Shown: positions 43,524-54,160, counted from the first letter of the stretch. The stretch: DNA of 64,000 nt from Ruegeria haliotis (GCF_013377785.1 NZ_JABXWT010000001.1:921533-985532); one strand, 5' to 3'. The notes: generated from the sequence alone by a model not told the origin. Numbers and translations are program-made.

Positions 43524-43567
43524 ATCTTCGATGTGAACGAAGCGCTCTACCACTGAGCTAATCACCC
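43493..43567 (-). tRNA. tRNA-Val (CAC)
   Basis: The 75-base cloverleaf starts GGGTGAT and ends ATCACCC-A-CCA. The D-arm is AGTGGTAGAGC-like, and the anticodon stem CTTCG/CGAAG holds loop TTCACAT, giving anticodon CAC (reads GUG). The T-loop is TTCAAAT. CCA is encoded. It is the integration site of the element to the left. Confidence 0.95.
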
Positions 43568-43720
43568 GTGAGGCGTGCACTTACAGCGACTCTACTTTCT
43601 TCGCAAGTCCGCACGGTGCTGAATTGCGCTGCCGCTGTGGAATAGTTCGCCAGCACATTATTCTCTCTGGACGTTGCTTGGGAAAAAATCAGCTTCGGGC
43701 AAAAAACTTGAAAACGCCGC

Positions 43721-43749
43721 TTGACGATGCCGGGGCAGGGCCATAATAC
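43721..43749 (+). promoter_or_regulatory. Sigma-70-type promoter of the tRNA-Asp genes
   Basis: TTGACG, 17-base spacer, TAATAC, about 32 bases upstream of the first tRNA-Asp. The tandem tRNA genes probably form one transcript. Confidence 0.75.
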
Positions 43750-43780
43750 ACCCCAACGTTCAGCAACGAACGGGCAGCGG

Positions 43781-43857
43781 GCGGTTGTAGCTCAGTTGGT
43801 TAGAGTACCGGCCTGTCACGCCGGGGGTCGCGGGTTCGAGTCCCGTCAACCGCGCCA
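43781..43857 (+). tRNA. tRNA-Asp (GTC), copy 1
   Basis: 77 bases, acceptor GCGGTTG/CAACCGC with encoded CCA. The anticodon loop CTGTCAC gives GTC. A likely substrate of the Tgt enzyme encoded at 19.9 kb. Confidence 0.96.
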
Positions 43858-43908
43858 TCGCTGCCAGCCTTTGATTCGGGTAAATGGATCGCAGATAGAC
43901 CCTAATGC

Positions 43909-43985
43909 GCGGTTGTAGCTCAGATGGTTAGAGTACCGGCCTGTCACGCCGGGGGTCGCGGGTTCGAGCCCCGTCAACCGCGCCA
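43909..43985 (+). tRNA. tRNA-Asp (GTC), copy 2
   Basis: Nearly identical to copy 1, 51 bases downstream; differences are in the D-loop (cagat versus cagtt) and one T-stem pair. Same GTC anticodon, encoded CCA. Confidence 0.96.
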
Positions 43986-44067
43986 TTTTCCTAAAATGCC
44001 AAAAACGTTTTACCTCCATGGGGGGTAACGTCGTTTGGTGTCAGTAGGTGTCGGCAATAAACGGACT

Positions 44068-44082
44068 GTTCGCGCTTTGTTC
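44068..44082 (+). promoter_or_regulatory. LexA (SOS) box of uvrA
   Basis: GTTC-gcgcttt-GTTC is an exact match to the alphaproteobacterial LexA consensus GTTC-N7-GTTC, 68 bases before the uvrA start. Confidence 0.85.
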
Positions 44083-44149
44083 TAATTTTTTTGTTGGAGA
44101 CTCAGCGTGGTTCACCTATTTCTAGGACACTTGTGAGTTGGGGGCCGAA

Positions 44150-47008
44150 ATGGCTGAGCTGAAGAATATCGAGGTGCGCGGCGCGCGCGAGCATAACCTC
44201 AAAGGCATCGATGTGGATATTCCGCGCGATCAACTGGTGGTGATCACCGGGCTGTCGGGGTCGGGAAAGTCGTCACTGGCCTTTGATACCATCTATGCCG
44301 AAGGGCAGCGCCGGTATGTTGAAAGCCTGTCGGCCTATGCGCGGCAGTTTCTGGACATGATGGAAAAGCCCGACGTGGACCACATCAGCGGCCTGTCTCC
44401 GGCTATTTCCATCGAACAGAAAACCACCTCCAAGAACCCGCGTTCGACTGTTGGCACAGTTACCGAGATTTATGACTATATGCGCCTTCTGTTTGCGCGC
44501 GCCGGTACGCCTTACAGCCCTGCAACCGGATTGCCGATCGAGGCACAGCAGGTGCAGGACATGGTCGATCGGATCATGACCATGGAGGAGGGAACGCGCG
44601 GTTATCTGCTGGCCCCGATCGTGCGTGATCGGAAAGGGGAATACAAAAAGGAATTCCTGGAACTGCGCAAGCAGGGCTTTCAACGCGTCAAGGTGGACGG
44701 AGAGTTCTATGAACTCGACGAGCCGCCCACGTTGGACAAGAAATTCCGCCATGACATTGATGTGGTCGTAGATCGTCTGGTTGTGCGCGAAGGGATGGAA
44801 ACGCGGCTGGCGGACAGCCTGCGCACAGCTCTGGATTTGGCCGACGGGATTGCGATTCTGGAAACTGCCCCCCGCGAAGGTGACCCCGAACGTATTACCT
44901 TCAGCGAAAATTTTGCGTGTCCAGTTAGTGGCTTTACCATTCCCGAGATCGAACCACGCCTGTTCTCATTCAATGCGCCCTTTGGCGCTTGCCCGGATTG
45001 CGACGGTCTTGGGGTCGAGCTGTTCTTTGACGAACGTCTCGTCGTGCCGGACCAAACACTCAAGCTGTATGACGGAGCGCTGGCGCCTTGGCGAAAGGGG
45101 AAGTCCCCGTATTTCCTGCAGACCATCGAGGCTATCGCCCGGCATTATGAGTTCGATAAGAACACCCCTTGGAAAGACCTACCCGAGAAGGTCCAACAAG
45201 TCTTTCTGCGAGGATCAGGCGAAGAAGAGATCCAGTTCCGTTATGACGAGGGCGGGCGGGTTTATCAGGTCACGCGCAGCTTTGAGGGCGTGATCCCGAA
45301 TATGCAGCGCCGCTATCGCGAAACCGACAGCGCGTGGATTCGGGAAGAATTTGAGCGGTATCAGAACAACCGGCCGTGCGGTACGTGTGAAGGGTATCGT
45401 CTGCGCCCCGAAGCGCTGGCCGTCAAGATTGCGGACCTACATGTGGGTCAGGTGGTCCAGATGTCGATCCGAGAGGCTCTGGCCTGGATCGAAAGTGCGC
45501 CAAACCGCCTGAGCTCGCAAAAAAACGAAATCGCGCGGGTCATTCTTAAAGAGATACGCGAGCGATTAGGTTTCCTGAATAACGTTGGACTAGAATATCT
45601 TACCCTGTCACGTTCAAGTGGTACGCTTTCTGGTGGCGAAAGCCAGCGTATCCGTTTGGCCAGCCAGATCGGCTCGGGCCTGACGGGCGTGCTCTATGTG
45701 CTTGATGAACCCTCGATTGGTTTGCACCAGAGGGATAATGATCGCCTGTTGGGAACGCTCAAGAACCTGCGGGATCAAGGCAATACCGTGATTGTGGTCG
45801 AGCATGACGAAGAAGCGATCCGCGAAGCGGATTATGTCTTTGATATCGGACCTGGCGCCGGGGTGCATGGTGGACAGGTTGTCAGCAAGGGTACGCCCGC
45901 CGAAATCATAGCGGATGCGGCCTCGGTCACAGGGCAATACCTGGCCGGGACGCGGGAAATTGCAGTGCCTTTGAAACGGCGCAAGGGGAACAAAAAGAAA
46001 GTTACGGTGGTGAAGGCGACCGGCAACAACCTGAAGAGCGTCACGGCAGCTTTCCCGCTGGCGAAATTTGTCTGTGTCACTGGTGTCTCTGGTGGCGGTA
46101 AATCGACCTTGACCATTGAAACGCTGTTCAAGACGGCCTCGATGCGCCTGAACGGTGCGCGTCAAACACCAGCGCCGTGTGAAACCATCAAGGGGTTGGA
46201 GCATCTAGACAAAGTCATTGATATTGACCAGCGCCCAATCGGACGAACTCCACGTTCAAATCCAGCAACTTACACCGGGGCCTTCACCCCAATTCGGGAC
46301 TGGTTTTCTGGTCTTCCCGAGGCCAAAGCCCGAGGCTACAAACCCGGTCGTTTCAGTTTTAACGTCAAAGGTGGGCGGTGCGAGGCGTGTCAGGGCGACG
46401 GTGTTATCAAGATCGAGATGCACTTTCTGCCAGACGTGTATGTAACCTGCGAAACCTGCAAGGGCGCACGGTACAACCGTGAGACACTTGAGATCAAATT
46501 CAAGGGCAAGTCCATCGCTGATGTCCTTGATATGACAGTGGAAGATGCGCAGGACTTTTTCAAGGCTGTGCCGTCGATCCGTGACAAAATGGATGCGTTG
46601 GCCCGCGTTGGGCTGGGCTATATCAAGGTTGGCCAGCAAGCCACGACCTTGTCGGGGGGCGAAGCCCAGCGGGTGAAGCTGTCGAAAGAGCTCAGCAAGC
46701 GGTCGACCGGACGAACACTGTATATTCTGGATGAACCGACGACGGGTCTACATTTCGAAGATGTGCGAAAACTTCTCGAAGTGCTGCATGAATTGGTTGA
46801 TCAGGGCAATTCGGTTATTGTGATCGAACACAATCTGGATGTGATCAAAACGGCTGATTGGATCATTGATATAGGCCCCGAAGGCGGCGATGGTGGTGGT
46901 CAGATCGTAGCTGAAGGCACGCCTGAGAAAGTTGCAGATAGCGAACGTAGTCATACCGGGCGATACCTCAAATCCATGCTTGAGGCTAAACGTGTCGCGG
47001 CAGAATAG
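44150..47008 (+). CDS. uvrA: Excinuclease ABC subunit A
   Basis: Damage-recognition ATPase of nucleotide excision repair, 952 residues, cytoplasmic, working with UvrB/UvrC. It has two ABC modules. Module 1 has Walker [11 protein letters not shown], signature [13 protein letters not shown] and a zinc finger ([16 protein letters not shown]). Module 2 has [10 protein letters not shown], zinc finger [17 protein letters not shown] and signature [15 protein letters not shown]. Start at 44150 ([17 protein letters not shown]). SOS-regulated by the box just upstream. Confidence 0.98.
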   Translation: MAELKNIEVRGAREHNLKGIDVDIPRDQLVVITGLSGSGKSSLAFDTIYAEGQRRYVESLSAYARQFLDMMEKPDVDHISGLSPAISIEQKTTSKNPRSTVGTVTEIYDYMRLLFARAGTPYSPATGLPIEAQQVQDMVDRIMTMEEGTRGYLLAPIVRDRKGEYKKEFLELRKQGFQRVKVDGEFYELDEPPTLDKKFRHDIDVVVDRLVVREGMETRLADSLRTALDLADGIAILETAPREGDPERITFSENFACPVSGFTIPEIEPRLFSFNAPFGACPDCDGLGVELFFDERLVVPDQTLKLYDGALAPWRKGKSPYFLQTIEAIARHYEFDKNTPWKDLPEKVQQVFLRGSGEEEIQFRYDEGGRVYQVTRSFEGVIPNMQRRYRETDSAWIREEFERYQNNRPCGTCEGYRLRPEALAVKIADLHVGQVVQMSIREALAWIESAPNRLSSQKNEIARVILKEIRERLGFLNNVGLEYLTLSRSSGTLSGGESQRIRLASQIGSGLTGVLYVLDEPSIGLHQRDNDRLLGTLKNLRDQGNTVIVVEHDEEAIREADYVFDIGPGAGVHGGQVVSKGTPAEIIADAASVTGQYLAGTREIAVPLKRRKGNKKKVTVVKATGNNLKSVTAAFPLAKFVCVTGVSGGGKSTLTIETLFKTASMRLNGARQTPAPCETIKGLEHLDKVIDIDQRPIGRTPRSNPATYTGAFTPIRDWFSGLPEAKARGYKPGRFSFNVKGGRCEACQGDGVIKIEMHFLPDVYVTCETCKGARYNRETLEIKFKGKSIADVLDMTVEDAQDFFKAVPSIRDKMDALARVGLGYIKVGQQATTLSGGEAQRVKLSKELSKRSTGRTLYILDEPTTGLHFEDVRKLLEVLHELVDQGNSVIVIEHNLDVIKTADWIIDIGPEGGDGGGQIVAEGTPEKVADSERSHTGRYLKSMLEAKRVAAE

Positions 47009-47023
47009 CGGGCTGATTGACCC

Positions 47024-47353
47024 CTAGTAGAGTATATCGGCTACAGCTCCGATCAGGTTCAGAACTTTTCGCGTGTCGGGGTCTATTCTATAAACATAGT
47101 CGCCGGCGCGCACGTAGTTTCCGCCTCGCTTGAGGCCATATCGGTTTGGATCGTTGATCCAAGTGTAGTCTTGATCAATCCGGTCTCCCTCTCGATACAG
47201 TTTGTTGACCTGCCCGGGAGGTACGCAAGGCACAGCCTTCTTGGCCAGCCCAGGTGGGCAGTGACCAGACTTGCTTTTTCCGTTGCCTGCGAAAGCTGCA
47301 ACAGGGCTGAACGCCATCAGAACAAGTGCGCCAATACAGCTAAGTTTTTTCAT
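47024..47353 (-). CDS. Small exported RcnB/CigR-like protein
   Basis: A 109-residue protein with a signal peptide (MKKLSCIGALVLMAFSPVAA). The mature domain is KSGHCPPGLAKKAVPCVPPG, then YREGDRIDQDYTWINDPNRY, then RAGDYVYRIDPDTRKVLNLI. This is the pattern of periplasmic RcnB/CigR-type proteins. Relatives are sometimes misnamed excinuclease subunit A because they lie next to uvrA. There is no similarity to UvrA here. Convergent with uvrA. Confidence 0.7.
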   Translation of the reverse strand: MKKLSCIGALVLMAFSPVAAFAGNGKSKSGHCPPGLAKKAVPCVPPGQVNKLYREGDRIDQDYTWINDPNRYGLKRGGNYVRAGDYVYRIDPDTRKVLNLIGAVADILY

Positions 47354-47460
47354 GAGAACCCTCATATGCGTCACGTGAGGGTTCTACTCTGCACCTGCCT
47401 AGCTAAGAAAGTGGGGTCGGTCTTTTTCCTTGAAACCGGCGAGTTACTGCTTTCGAGTCT

Positions 47461-48333
47461 CTAGCTCCGCCCACGTTTTTCGAACCGTGGAAGCATGGCC
47501 GAAAAATCCTGCCCTTTACCGTCCTCGGTTTCAACAAATTGCTCATAGAGTGCAGTTGCTGCTTGCCCCATAGGCGTATCGGCATCCGAGCTCTCGGCGG
47601 CCTGTTGGCTAAGACGCAAGTCCTTCAGCATCAATTCGGCCGCAAAGCCGGGCTGGTAGTCGTTGTCTGCCGGGCTGGTTGGGCCAACGCCGGGGGCAGG
47701 GCAATACGCATTCATTGTCCAGCTATAGCCCGAGGACGTGCTGACCACGTCGAACATCTTCTGGCGATCCAACCCCAGCTTGTCTGCCAGAGCGAACGCC
47801 TCGCAGGTGGCGATCATGGTGACACCCAGGATCATGTTGTTGCAAATCTTGGCCGCTTGCCCTGCGCCTGCCTCGCCGCAATGAACGGCCTTTTGCCCCA
47901 TGATATCGAACAGAGGGTTTGCCTTGGCAAAAGCTTCTTCCGACCCGCCTGCCATGAAGGTCAGAGTGCCAGCAGATGCACCTCCGATGCCGCCGGACAC
48001 AGGTGCATCAACTGACAGCAGGCCGGTGGCAATCGCCTGATCGGCAACCGCACGCGCGCTGTCGACATCCACCGTAGAGCAATCGATCAACACAGCACCT
48101 TTCGCCATGTCGGGGATGACCTGATCGGCGACGGCACGCAGGATAGCTCCGTTGGGTAGCATAGTGATCACAGCGTCTGCACCAGTGACCGCGTCGGCAG
48201 CTGTTTCTGCTTGTGTCACGCCATCAACTGTCACGCCAGCTGTGTCAAAGCCACTGACGTGATGCCCCGCTTTGGCCAGATTGGCAGCCATCGGCGCGCC
48301 CATGTTTCCCAGCCCGATAAAACCGATTTGCAT
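47461..48333 (-). CDS. mmsB: 3-hydroxyisobutyrate dehydrogenase
   Basis: NAD-dependent oxidation of 3-hydroxyisobutyrate to methylmalonate semialdehyde in valine breakdown. The 290-residue protein has a Rossmann GFIGLGNMGAPMAANL motif, the substrate DAPVSGGIGGASAGTL segment and catalytic Lys in AAKICNNMILGV. It is the third gene of the minus-strand valine cluster, three bases from the hydratase-family gene. Confidence 0.94.
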   Translation of the reverse strand: MQIGFIGLGNMGAPMAANLAKAGHHVSGFDTAGVTVDGVTQAETAADAVTGADAVITMLPNGAILRAVADQVIPDMAKGAVLIDCSTVDVDSARAVADQAIATGLLSVDAPVSGGIGGASAGTLTFMAGGSEEAFAKANPLFDIMGQKAVHCGEAGAGQAAKICNNMILGVTMIATCEAFALADKLGLDRQKMFDVVSTSSGYSWTMNAYCPAPGVGPTSPADNDYQPGFAAELMLKDLRLSQQAAESSDADTPMGQAATALYEQFVETEDGKGQDFSAMLPRFEKRGRS

Positions 48334-48336
48334 TGC

Positions 48337-49377
48337 TTATTCCTCCTCGAAAGTCAGTGCATCCGCGCCCAGCGGTTGCAACATTTTTGACACGGCCACC
48401 GCAGGCACATTCAGGTCCGGGAACTGCCAATTCGGATTACGGTCCTTGTCGATGATCTGGGCTCGGATACCTTCCAGAAAGTCACCATGTTCCATAGACC
48501 GATAAGTGAATCGGTATTCCATGTCCAAAGCGCGACGCATGGTCAGGGATGGTCCGCGCAATCGGTGTATCATTTCAACTGTACTAGCAACCGAAAGCGG
48601 CGCGTTCCGCTGCAGGGTTTCCAGAGTTTTCGTCGAAAACTCTCGGTCGCCAGACCGGAGATTAGTCAAAATATCACCAAGTGTTTCACCGCCAAAGAAC
48701 TGATCAATATCGTTTTGTATTTCAGACAATTTGCCATCCGGCGGGGTGGTGGCGTGCTCTGGCAATAGGTCTGCGGTGCCGGACGCTTCCAATATCTCTA
48801 TCAAGTCAGGCCATTGCGCCTGAGGAATAAAATGGTCCGCAAACCCGGCGAGGATTGCGTCCGCCGGCCCCATGCGGTGACCTGTTGTACCCAAGAATTC
48901 ACCGAGACGACCGGGGGCCAAAGCCAGCATCAATGTACCACCGACATCTGGCACAAGACCGATGGAACACTCGGGCATTGAGATCTTTGAGCTTTCGCCG
49001 ACCACCCGGTGGCTTCCATGGCAGCCAATGCCCACACCGCCACCCATGGTAAAACCCTGCAGAAAACTGATCACTGGCTTGGGGTATTCAAAGATCAGCG
49101 CATTCAGCCGATATTCATCCCGCCAGAATGTGCGACCAAAACCGTAATCACCCTTGGTGCCTGTTGCATAGAGATCGGCTATATCTCCGCCTGCGCAGAA
49201 CGCCTTGTCGCCTTCGGCGTCGAGAATGATCAGATCGACCGCATCGTCTTCACGCCAGTTGCGCAGGGCGGTATCAATCGCCATGCACATCTCATAGGTC
49301 AACGCATTCAGAGCCTTGGCGCGCGTCAGGGTGATGCGGCCTGCGCGGCCGGTAGTGCGGATGTCAATGTCAGACAT
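48337..49377 (-). CDS. 3-hydroxyisobutyryl-CoA hydrolase
   Basis: Crotonase-fold thioesterase of 346 residues that frees 3-hydroxyisobutyrate from CoA. The longer length than simple enoyl-CoA hydratases, the oxyanion motifs FCAGGDIADLY and GFTMGGGVGIGCHG, and MPECSIGLVPDVGGT, with the acidic catalytic pair, identify the HIBCH type. It lies between mmsB and an acyl-CoA dehydrogenase. Start at 49377. Confidence 0.9.
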   Translation of the reverse strand: MSDIDIRTTGRAGRITLTRAKALNALTYEMCMAIDTALRNWREDDAVDLIILDAEGDKAFCAGGDIADLYATGTKGDYGFGRTFWRDEYRLNALIFEYPKPVISFLQGFTMGGGVGIGCHGSHRVVGESSKISMPECSIGLVPDVGGTLMLALAPGRLGEFLGTTGHRMGPADAILAGFADHFIPQAQWPDLIEILEASGTADLLPEHATTPPDGKLSEIQNDIDQFFGGETLGDILTNLRSGDREFSTKTLETLQRNAPLSVASTVEMIHRLRGPSLTMRRALDMEYRFTYRSMEHGDFLEGIRAQIIDKDRNPNWQFPDLNVPAVAVSKMLQPLGADALTFEEE

Positions 49378-49384
49378 AAAGCCC

Positions 49385-50527
49385 TCAGTTCTGTGCAAGC
49401 ATCTGGCGGGCGACAATCACGCGCATGATTTCGTTGGTACCTTCCAGAATCTGGTGTACGCGCAGATCGCGCACAAGTTTTTCAATCCCGTAATCCGCCA
49501 GATAGCCGTACCCACCGTGCAACTGCAGGCACTGATCGACAACTTTTGAACCGGTCTCAGTCACGAACTTTTTGGCCATGGCGCAGAATTTGGTAGCATC
49601 CGGTGCACCTTGGTCCAGCTTCCACGCCGCCTGGCGTAAGAACACCCGCGCAGCTTGCAGCTCAATTTCCATATCGGCCAAGCGGAATTGCAGCGCCTGA
49701 AACTGGTCGATGGATTTGCCAAAAGCTTTGCGTTCGGACATGTACCGCAGGGTCATATCCAGCCCGGCCTGTGCGGCGCCCAGTGAACAGGACGAGATGT
49801 TCAGACGACCACCATCCAGACCCATCATTGCATATTTGAACCCGTCGCCTTCGACACCAACCAGATTGCCAGAGGGTATTTTACAATCATCGAACTGGAC
49901 TTGTGCCGTGGGCTGGCTCTGCCAACCCATCTTTTTCTCCAGCGCACCAAAGCTGAGGCCCTGCGTGCCATCTTCGACATACACCGTCGAAATACCTTTG
50001 GGTCCATCCTGACCCGTGCGCACCATGCAGACATAAGCATCGGAATAGCCACCGCCTGAGATGAATGCTTTGGTACCGTTCAGCGTATACCCTTCGTTCG
50101 TGCGTTCTGCGCGGGTTTTCAAGGCTGCTGCATCAGAACCAGAGCCGGGTTCGGTCAGGCAATAGCTCAGAACGGTGTTCAACGTCAGAATGTCCGGCAT
50201 GATGCTGGATTTGAGATCGTCACTGCCAAAGCTGTCCAACATCTTGGCGCACATGTTGTGGATCGACAAAAATGCCGCGACCGAGGGGCAGGCCATCGAC
50301 AACGCCTCGAACACCAGAGTTGCATCCAATCGGCTGAGGCCCGAGCCGCCGCCGTCTTCCGAGACATAGAGCCCGCCAAATCCCAGTTCACCGATCCGGG
50401 GCCAAAGGTCTTTGGGGATGGTGCCATCGGCCTCCCACTGGCGGGCGTAAGGTGCGATGTTTTCCTGTCCAAAGGCGTAGGCCATATCAAAGATGGCTGT
50501 TTGTTCCTCGTTCAGTGCGAAATCCAT
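49385..50527 (-). CDS. Acyl-CoA dehydrogenase, probably isobutyryl-CoA
   Basis: FAD enzyme of 380 residues that oxidises short branched acyl-CoAs. It has LTEPGSGSDAAALKT (FAD/substrate), FISGGGYSDAYVCMV, CQLHGGYGYLADYGIEKLVRD and the C-terminal QILEGTNEIMRVIVAR, with the catalytic Glu within EGTNE. Position beside HIBCH and mmsB points to isobutyryl-CoA. A related short-chain substrate is possible. Confidence 0.9.
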   Translation of the reverse strand: MDFALNEEQTAIFDMAYAFGQENIAPYARQWEADGTIPKDLWPRIGELGFGGLYVSEDGGGSGLSRLDATLVFEALSMACPSVAAFLSIHNMCAKMLDSFGSDDLKSSIMPDILTLNTVLSYCLTEPGSGSDAAALKTRAERTNEGYTLNGTKAFISGGGYSDAYVCMVRTGQDGPKGISTVYVEDGTQGLSFGALEKKMGWQSQPTAQVQFDDCKIPSGNLVGVEGDGFKYAMMGLDGGRLNISSCSLGAAQAGLDMTLRYMSERKAFGKSIDQFQALQFRLADMEIELQAARVFLRQAAWKLDQGAPDATKFCAMAKKFVTETGSKVVDQCLQLHGGYGYLADYGIEKLVRDLRVHQILEGTNEIMRVIVARQMLAQN

Positions 50528-50652
50528 GGCAATCCCTTCCGTCGATATCGAATTGAACGCTTGTTTATTTCCCAATCGTTACAGAAATTTTGCAGGCTCG
50601 GCAATCGTGCGGACGTGTTTTGGATATCGTATCGTCAGCGGAAAGAAAGTTC

Positions 50653-51768
50653 TTACAAGTCGGCGTGGAACTCTTCGATCAGATGACGAACGACGGCATG
50701 TCCAGGATCTTCTCCGCAGGCAACAGCTTCGGCATGAACGCGGCGCTGGCGCGTGGCAGAGGTTCCGGTTTCAGCGATCTGCCTTAGACGAGCCAATTCG
50801 GTCATCGTGCCAAGTGCCTCGGTGTCTTCAGCGAGCATACCCATCAATTCCCCCATCAACTCGGCCATGGGCTTGATGGAGCGATCGCCGAAGTCGATTA
50901 ACCCTTCGCCGACGCCATACCGTTGCGCACGCCATCGGTTCTCGCCGATCAGAAATCGGTCGTACTGTCGCCAGCGCAAGTTGCGGTCTTTCAGGCGGCA
51001 TAGCATGCGGGTTAACGCTTGCACCATCGCGGCCAGAGACAGGGCATGTTCAAGACGAGGTTGCACATCCATGATGCGTGCCTCAAGCGTTGGAAAGCGG
51101 TGAGACGGGCGCAAATCCCACCAGATCTTCGATGTGTCCTCGATCACGCCCAACTCGACCAGTGCACCGGCGGTTCGTTCATATTCGGACCAACTGGAAA
51201 AGTCTGGCGGCAACCCGGTGCGGGGCAGGTTGTCAAATACGGTCAGGCGGTACGAAGACAATCCGGTGTCTTCACCTTTCCAGAACGGCGAAGACGCCGA
51301 CAAAGCCAGAAGATGCGGCAGGAAATAACTCAGCTGCGGCATCAGATCGGAACGCAGGGCAGGGTCCGCGACGCCGACGTGTACATGCATACCGCAGATC
51401 AGCATCCGCCGCGCGACACCACCTAAGGCATGTTGCAGGGCATCATACCGTTCTTTTCGGGTGTGGTGCTGATCCTGCCAGTTTGCAAAGGGATGGCAGG
51501 ATACCGCAATCGGAGTCAGGTTATAGTCCGCCGCGCGTTTTGACACACATGATCGCAGGCGTTTCAGATCTTCGCGCGCCGAGCTGATCGTTGTGTGTGG
51601 TCGTGTGCCGACTTCGATCTGGCATTGCAGGAATTCGGGGCTGACCTGTCCTTCGAAGTCGGCCTGGCAGGATTCCATCAATGCAGCGGGGGCTTGGGCA
51701 AGTTGCAGGCTGTCGCGGTCGACCAGCAGGTATTCTTCTTCTATGCCCAGGGTGAATTCCTGCTGCAT
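50653..51768 (-). CDS. Carboxylate-amine ligase (YbdK family)
   Basis: Glutamate-cysteine-ligase-like (GCS2) ATP-dependent ligase, 371 residues. It begins [16 protein letters not shown], contains [24 protein letters not shown] and [19 protein letters not shown], and ends in a helical basic region. E. coli YbdK has weak glutamyl-cysteine ligase activity, but the true substrate is unclear. Unlinked to its neighbours in function. Confidence 0.88.
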   Translation of the reverse strand: MQQEFTLGIEEEYLLVDRDSLQLAQAPAALMESCQADFEGQVSPEFLQCQIEVGTRPHTTISSAREDLKRLRSCVSKRAADYNLTPIAVSCHPFANWQDQHHTRKERYDALQHALGGVARRMLICGMHVHVGVADPALRSDLMPQLSYFLPHLLALSASSPFWKGEDTGLSSYRLTVFDNLPRTGLPPDFSSWSEYERTAGALVELGVIEDTSKIWWDLRPSHRFPTLEARIMDVQPRLEHALSLAAMVQALTRMLCRLKDRNLRWRQYDRFLIGENRWRAQRYGVGEGLIDFGDRSIKPMAELMGELMGMLAEDTEALGTMTELARLRQIAETGTSATRQRRVHAEAVACGEDPGHAVVRHLIEEFHADL

Positions 51769-51909
51769 GGCGGCCCTCTTCGTTCACTTCAGACCAGTCA
51801 ATACGGAAATTGCCATTTTGCCAAGGGTTTGCGGTTCGGGTTCTTGCGGAAACCCTGCCAGCAAAGGTATGGAGCGAAGGTACCGCATCAAAAGACCGGA
51901 GCCACCCGC

Positions 51910-52761
51910 GTGAAACCCAGGAAATTCCCCCGGATCAATGCCGCCCTTGACCGGTTTGGCGTGAAGCTAATCGACAAGGCCGCTGAGCGTGAAGAACGCG
52001 CGCGGCTTGAGGTGTTTGAACAGGCAGGGGGATTGACCCGCCCCGCATATGCTCTGTCACCGGGGATGGAGGCATTCGATATCGGTCCGTTGATTGATGA
52101 GTACAGCGAGCATTCTGACGCGTTGCAGGCGCTGAAGGACCCGGGGCGCAATCAGACCGGATATCGCATCGGCAACGGTTACTATGACAGCCCGGATGCG
52201 GATGCTCTCTATCTGATGATCCGCCGGTTTCAGCCGAAGCGCGTGATCGAGGTAGGTTGTGGCAACTCAACCCGCGTAACACGGCAAGCGATCATGGACG
52301 GCGGTTTGCAAACGCAGATCACCGCAATCGATCCCTATCCGCGCGCCGATATTGCCCATGTAGTCGATCAGTTCGAGCAAAAACGACTGGAGGACGTCGA
52401 TCCCGCCTTGTTTGATCAGCTTGAGGCCGGGGACATCCTGTTTATCGACTCCAGCCACGTGGTGCGGATGAGCAACGATGTGGCACATCTGTTCTGCCGG
52501 ATCATTCCCGCGTTGAAACCGGGGGTGGTGATCCACGTGCATGATGTTTTTCTGCCCTACGAATACCCCAATCGGTTTTTCTATGACTGCCCGGGTTGGG
52601 GCGAGCAGTATATGTTGCATGCCATGCTGCAATCTGGCGCGTTTTCAATGCTTTGGCCGGGATACTATCTGCAACAGGACCGTCCCGATGCGGTTGAGGC
52701 TTTGCCGTTCCTCAAGGATGGTCGTGCTCAGAGTATCTGGGTGCAGATCAAGGACGCGTGA
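51910..52761 (+). CDS. Class I SAM-dependent methyltransferase
   Basis: A 283-residue protein starting at GTG, with GGAG ten bases upstream. SAM motif I is RVIEVGCGNSTRVTRQAI, with acidic motif AIDPYPRADI and motif IV ILFIDSSHVVRMSNDV. The C-terminal VVIHVHDVFLPYEYP resembles the methyltransferase_24 group that modifies sugars or small molecules. The N-terminal 60 residues are specific. The substrate cannot be determined. Confidence 0.82.
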   Translation: MKPRKFPRINAALDRFGVKLIDKAAEREERARLEVFEQAGGLTRPAYALSPGMEAFDIGPLIDEYSEHSDALQALKDPGRNQTGYRIGNGYYDSPDADALYLMIRRFQPKRVIEVGCGNSTRVTRQAIMDGGLQTQITAIDPYPRADIAHVVDQFEQKRLEDVDPALFDQLEAGDILFIDSSHVVRMSNDVAHLFCRIIPALKPGVVIHVHDVFLPYEYPNRFFYDCPGWGEQYMLHAMLQSGAFSMLWPGYYLQQDRPDAVEALPFLKDGRAQSIWVQIKDA

Positions 52762-52832
52762 TCCAATAGTGATCCGATCCGACAGAGTGCCCGTAACCCT
52801 TTCCATAACAAGCTGGAGAGGAGATAACAGCC

Positions 52833-53309
52833 ATGTTTCGCCGTACATTTATGAGCGCTGCCGCCGCAATGGCACTTGCACTGCCCCTGAAAGCCCAGGC
52901 CGCTGACATCGTGGATACAGCGGTATCTGCCGGATCATTCAACACCCTGGTCGCTGCTGTGCAGGCCGCCGGGTTGGTTGACACACTGAAAGGCAAGGGC
53001 CCCTATACAGTGTTTGCACCGACGGATGAGGCGTTTGCCGCTCTGCCAGAGGGGACGGTTGAAACGCTGCTTCTGCCGGAAAACAAAGATCAGTTGGTTG
53101 CGATCCTGACCTATCACGTTGTGCCGGCAAAGGTGATGTCAGGCGACATCGCAGGCAAGCGCGCCAAAGTTCTGACGGTTCAGGGTGATCGGTTAAGCGT
53201 CAACGCCAAGAACGGTGTCAAAGTTAACGGAGCCGAAGTCATTCAGGCGGATATCGAGGCCAGCAATGGCGTTATCCACGTGGTCGACGCGGTAATCTTG
53301 CCGGAGTAA
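52833..53309 (+). CDS. Secreted fasciclin-domain protein
   Basis: A 158-residue protein with a signal peptide ([19 protein letters not shown], after MFRRTF). One FAS1 domain follows: [55 protein letters not shown] and [16 protein letters not shown]1 proteins mediate adhesion or matrix binding. Alone between a methyltransferase and a terminator. Confidence 0.93.
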   Translation: MFRRTFMSAAAAMALALPLKAQAADIVDTAVSAGSFNTLVAAVQAAGLVDTLKGKGPYTVFAPTDEAFAALPEGTVETLLLPENKDQLVAILTYHVVPAKVMSGDIAGKRAKVLTVQGDRLSVNAKNGVKVNGAEVIQADIEASNGVIHVVDAVILPE

Positions 53310-53327
53310 ACTCTGACTTTTCTCAGA

Positions 53328-53360
53328 ACAAAGCCCCGGTCCTTCTGGCCGGGGCTTTGT
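53328..53360. terminator. Bidirectional terminator
   Basis: Perfect 12-base stem acaaagccccgg / ccggggctttgt with a 9-base loop, between convergent genes. Confidence 0.85.
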
Positions 53361-53365
53361 TGGTC

Positions 53366-53992
53366 TTATACCAGTCGAACCTGTGTGCCGACCTGAACCA
53401 GAGGGTACAATTCCTCAACGTGTTGGTTATATAGACCGATACAGCCCGACGAACTTTGGCGACCGATTTTACGGGTGTCGTGGGTTCCGTGCACCAAATA
53501 AGCAGGCCAACTAAGATACATGGCGCGGGTGCCCAGCGGATTGCCCGGGTCGCCACCTTCCATCCGGACTGGCAACAATGGGTCTCGTTCACGCATTGAT
53601 GCAGTTGGAGTCCAGCTTGGGAATTCTGTTTTGCGGACCACCTTGGTGTAGCCGCGCTTGGTCAGTTCCTCGCTTTGGGGAACAGAGCTGGGGTAAAGTT
53701 TATAGATTCCATCCGCACCCCAGTAATGCACAGCGCGGCTGGTAATGTCCGCGAGTAGGCAACCAACGCCAAGTTCATCGAAATGATCCTGCCAGTTCTG
53801 TTGTGAAAACGATGACACATTACGCCGCACGGGCAACTGCGTGCTGATCGCGTCTTCGGCTTGGGGGAAGGCATCCACACTTTGTGCGCGTACCAGCGCA
53901 GGTGTGGCCAGAACGGACGCTGCACCCAAAAGGGCAGAGCGGCGGGTCATGCGGGAGTTGGGCAATTCAGCCTCCGGATTTGAACTGGTCAA
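53366..53992 (-). CDS. Tat-exported L,D-transpeptidase (YkuD family)
   Basis: A 208-residue cell-wall enzyme. The N-terminus carries a twin-arginine signal (RMTRRSALLGAASVLATP). The YkuD catalytic region is LVHGTHDTRKIGRQSSSGCI, followed by GLYNQHVEEL. It contains the conserved His and active-site Cys (SSGC). It likely forms 3-3 cross-links or attaches lipoproteins to peptidoglycan. Start at 53992 or the ATG 14 codons in. Confidence 0.9.
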   Translation of the reverse strand: MTSSNPEAELPNSRMTRRSALLGAASVLATPALVRAQSVDAFPQAEDAISTQLPVRRNVSSFSQQNWQDHFDELGVGCLLADITSRAVHYWGADGIYKLYPSSVPQSEELTKRGYTKVVRKTEFPSWTPTASMRERDPLLPVRMEGGDPGNPLGTRAMYLSWPAYLVHGTHDTRKIGRQSSSGCIGLYNQHVEELYPLVQVGTQVRLV

Positions 53993-54098
53993 ACAATATT
54001 CCGCGTAAAATATTGCGGCGGCGCTCGAATTTCCAGTGCGTCGGCCCTGAATTTATCGTGAGACTGGCGATTTATTTGTCCGGTGGGCGACTATTCGC

Positions 54099-54127
54099 CA
54101 AAAAACCGGCCCAATATCGGGCCGGTT
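54099..54127 (-). terminator. Terminator of mmsA
   Basis: Stem aaccggccc / gggccggtt with a 6-base loop, followed on the minus strand by TTTTGG, 34 bases after the mmsA stop. Confidence 0.75.
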
Positions 54128-54160
54128 CGAATGTGCGCGGATTCTGTCTGCTTTCGCAGA

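Noticed and set aside
43781..43985. Tandem tRNA-Asp repeats as ends of another mobile element
   Set aside because: They are two complete tRNA genes 51 bases apart with a common promoter, a normal tandem duplication.
47024..47353. Fragment of uvrA
   Set aside because: Relatives may carry that label, but the protein has a signal peptide and an RcnB/CigR-like domain and no ABC motifs.
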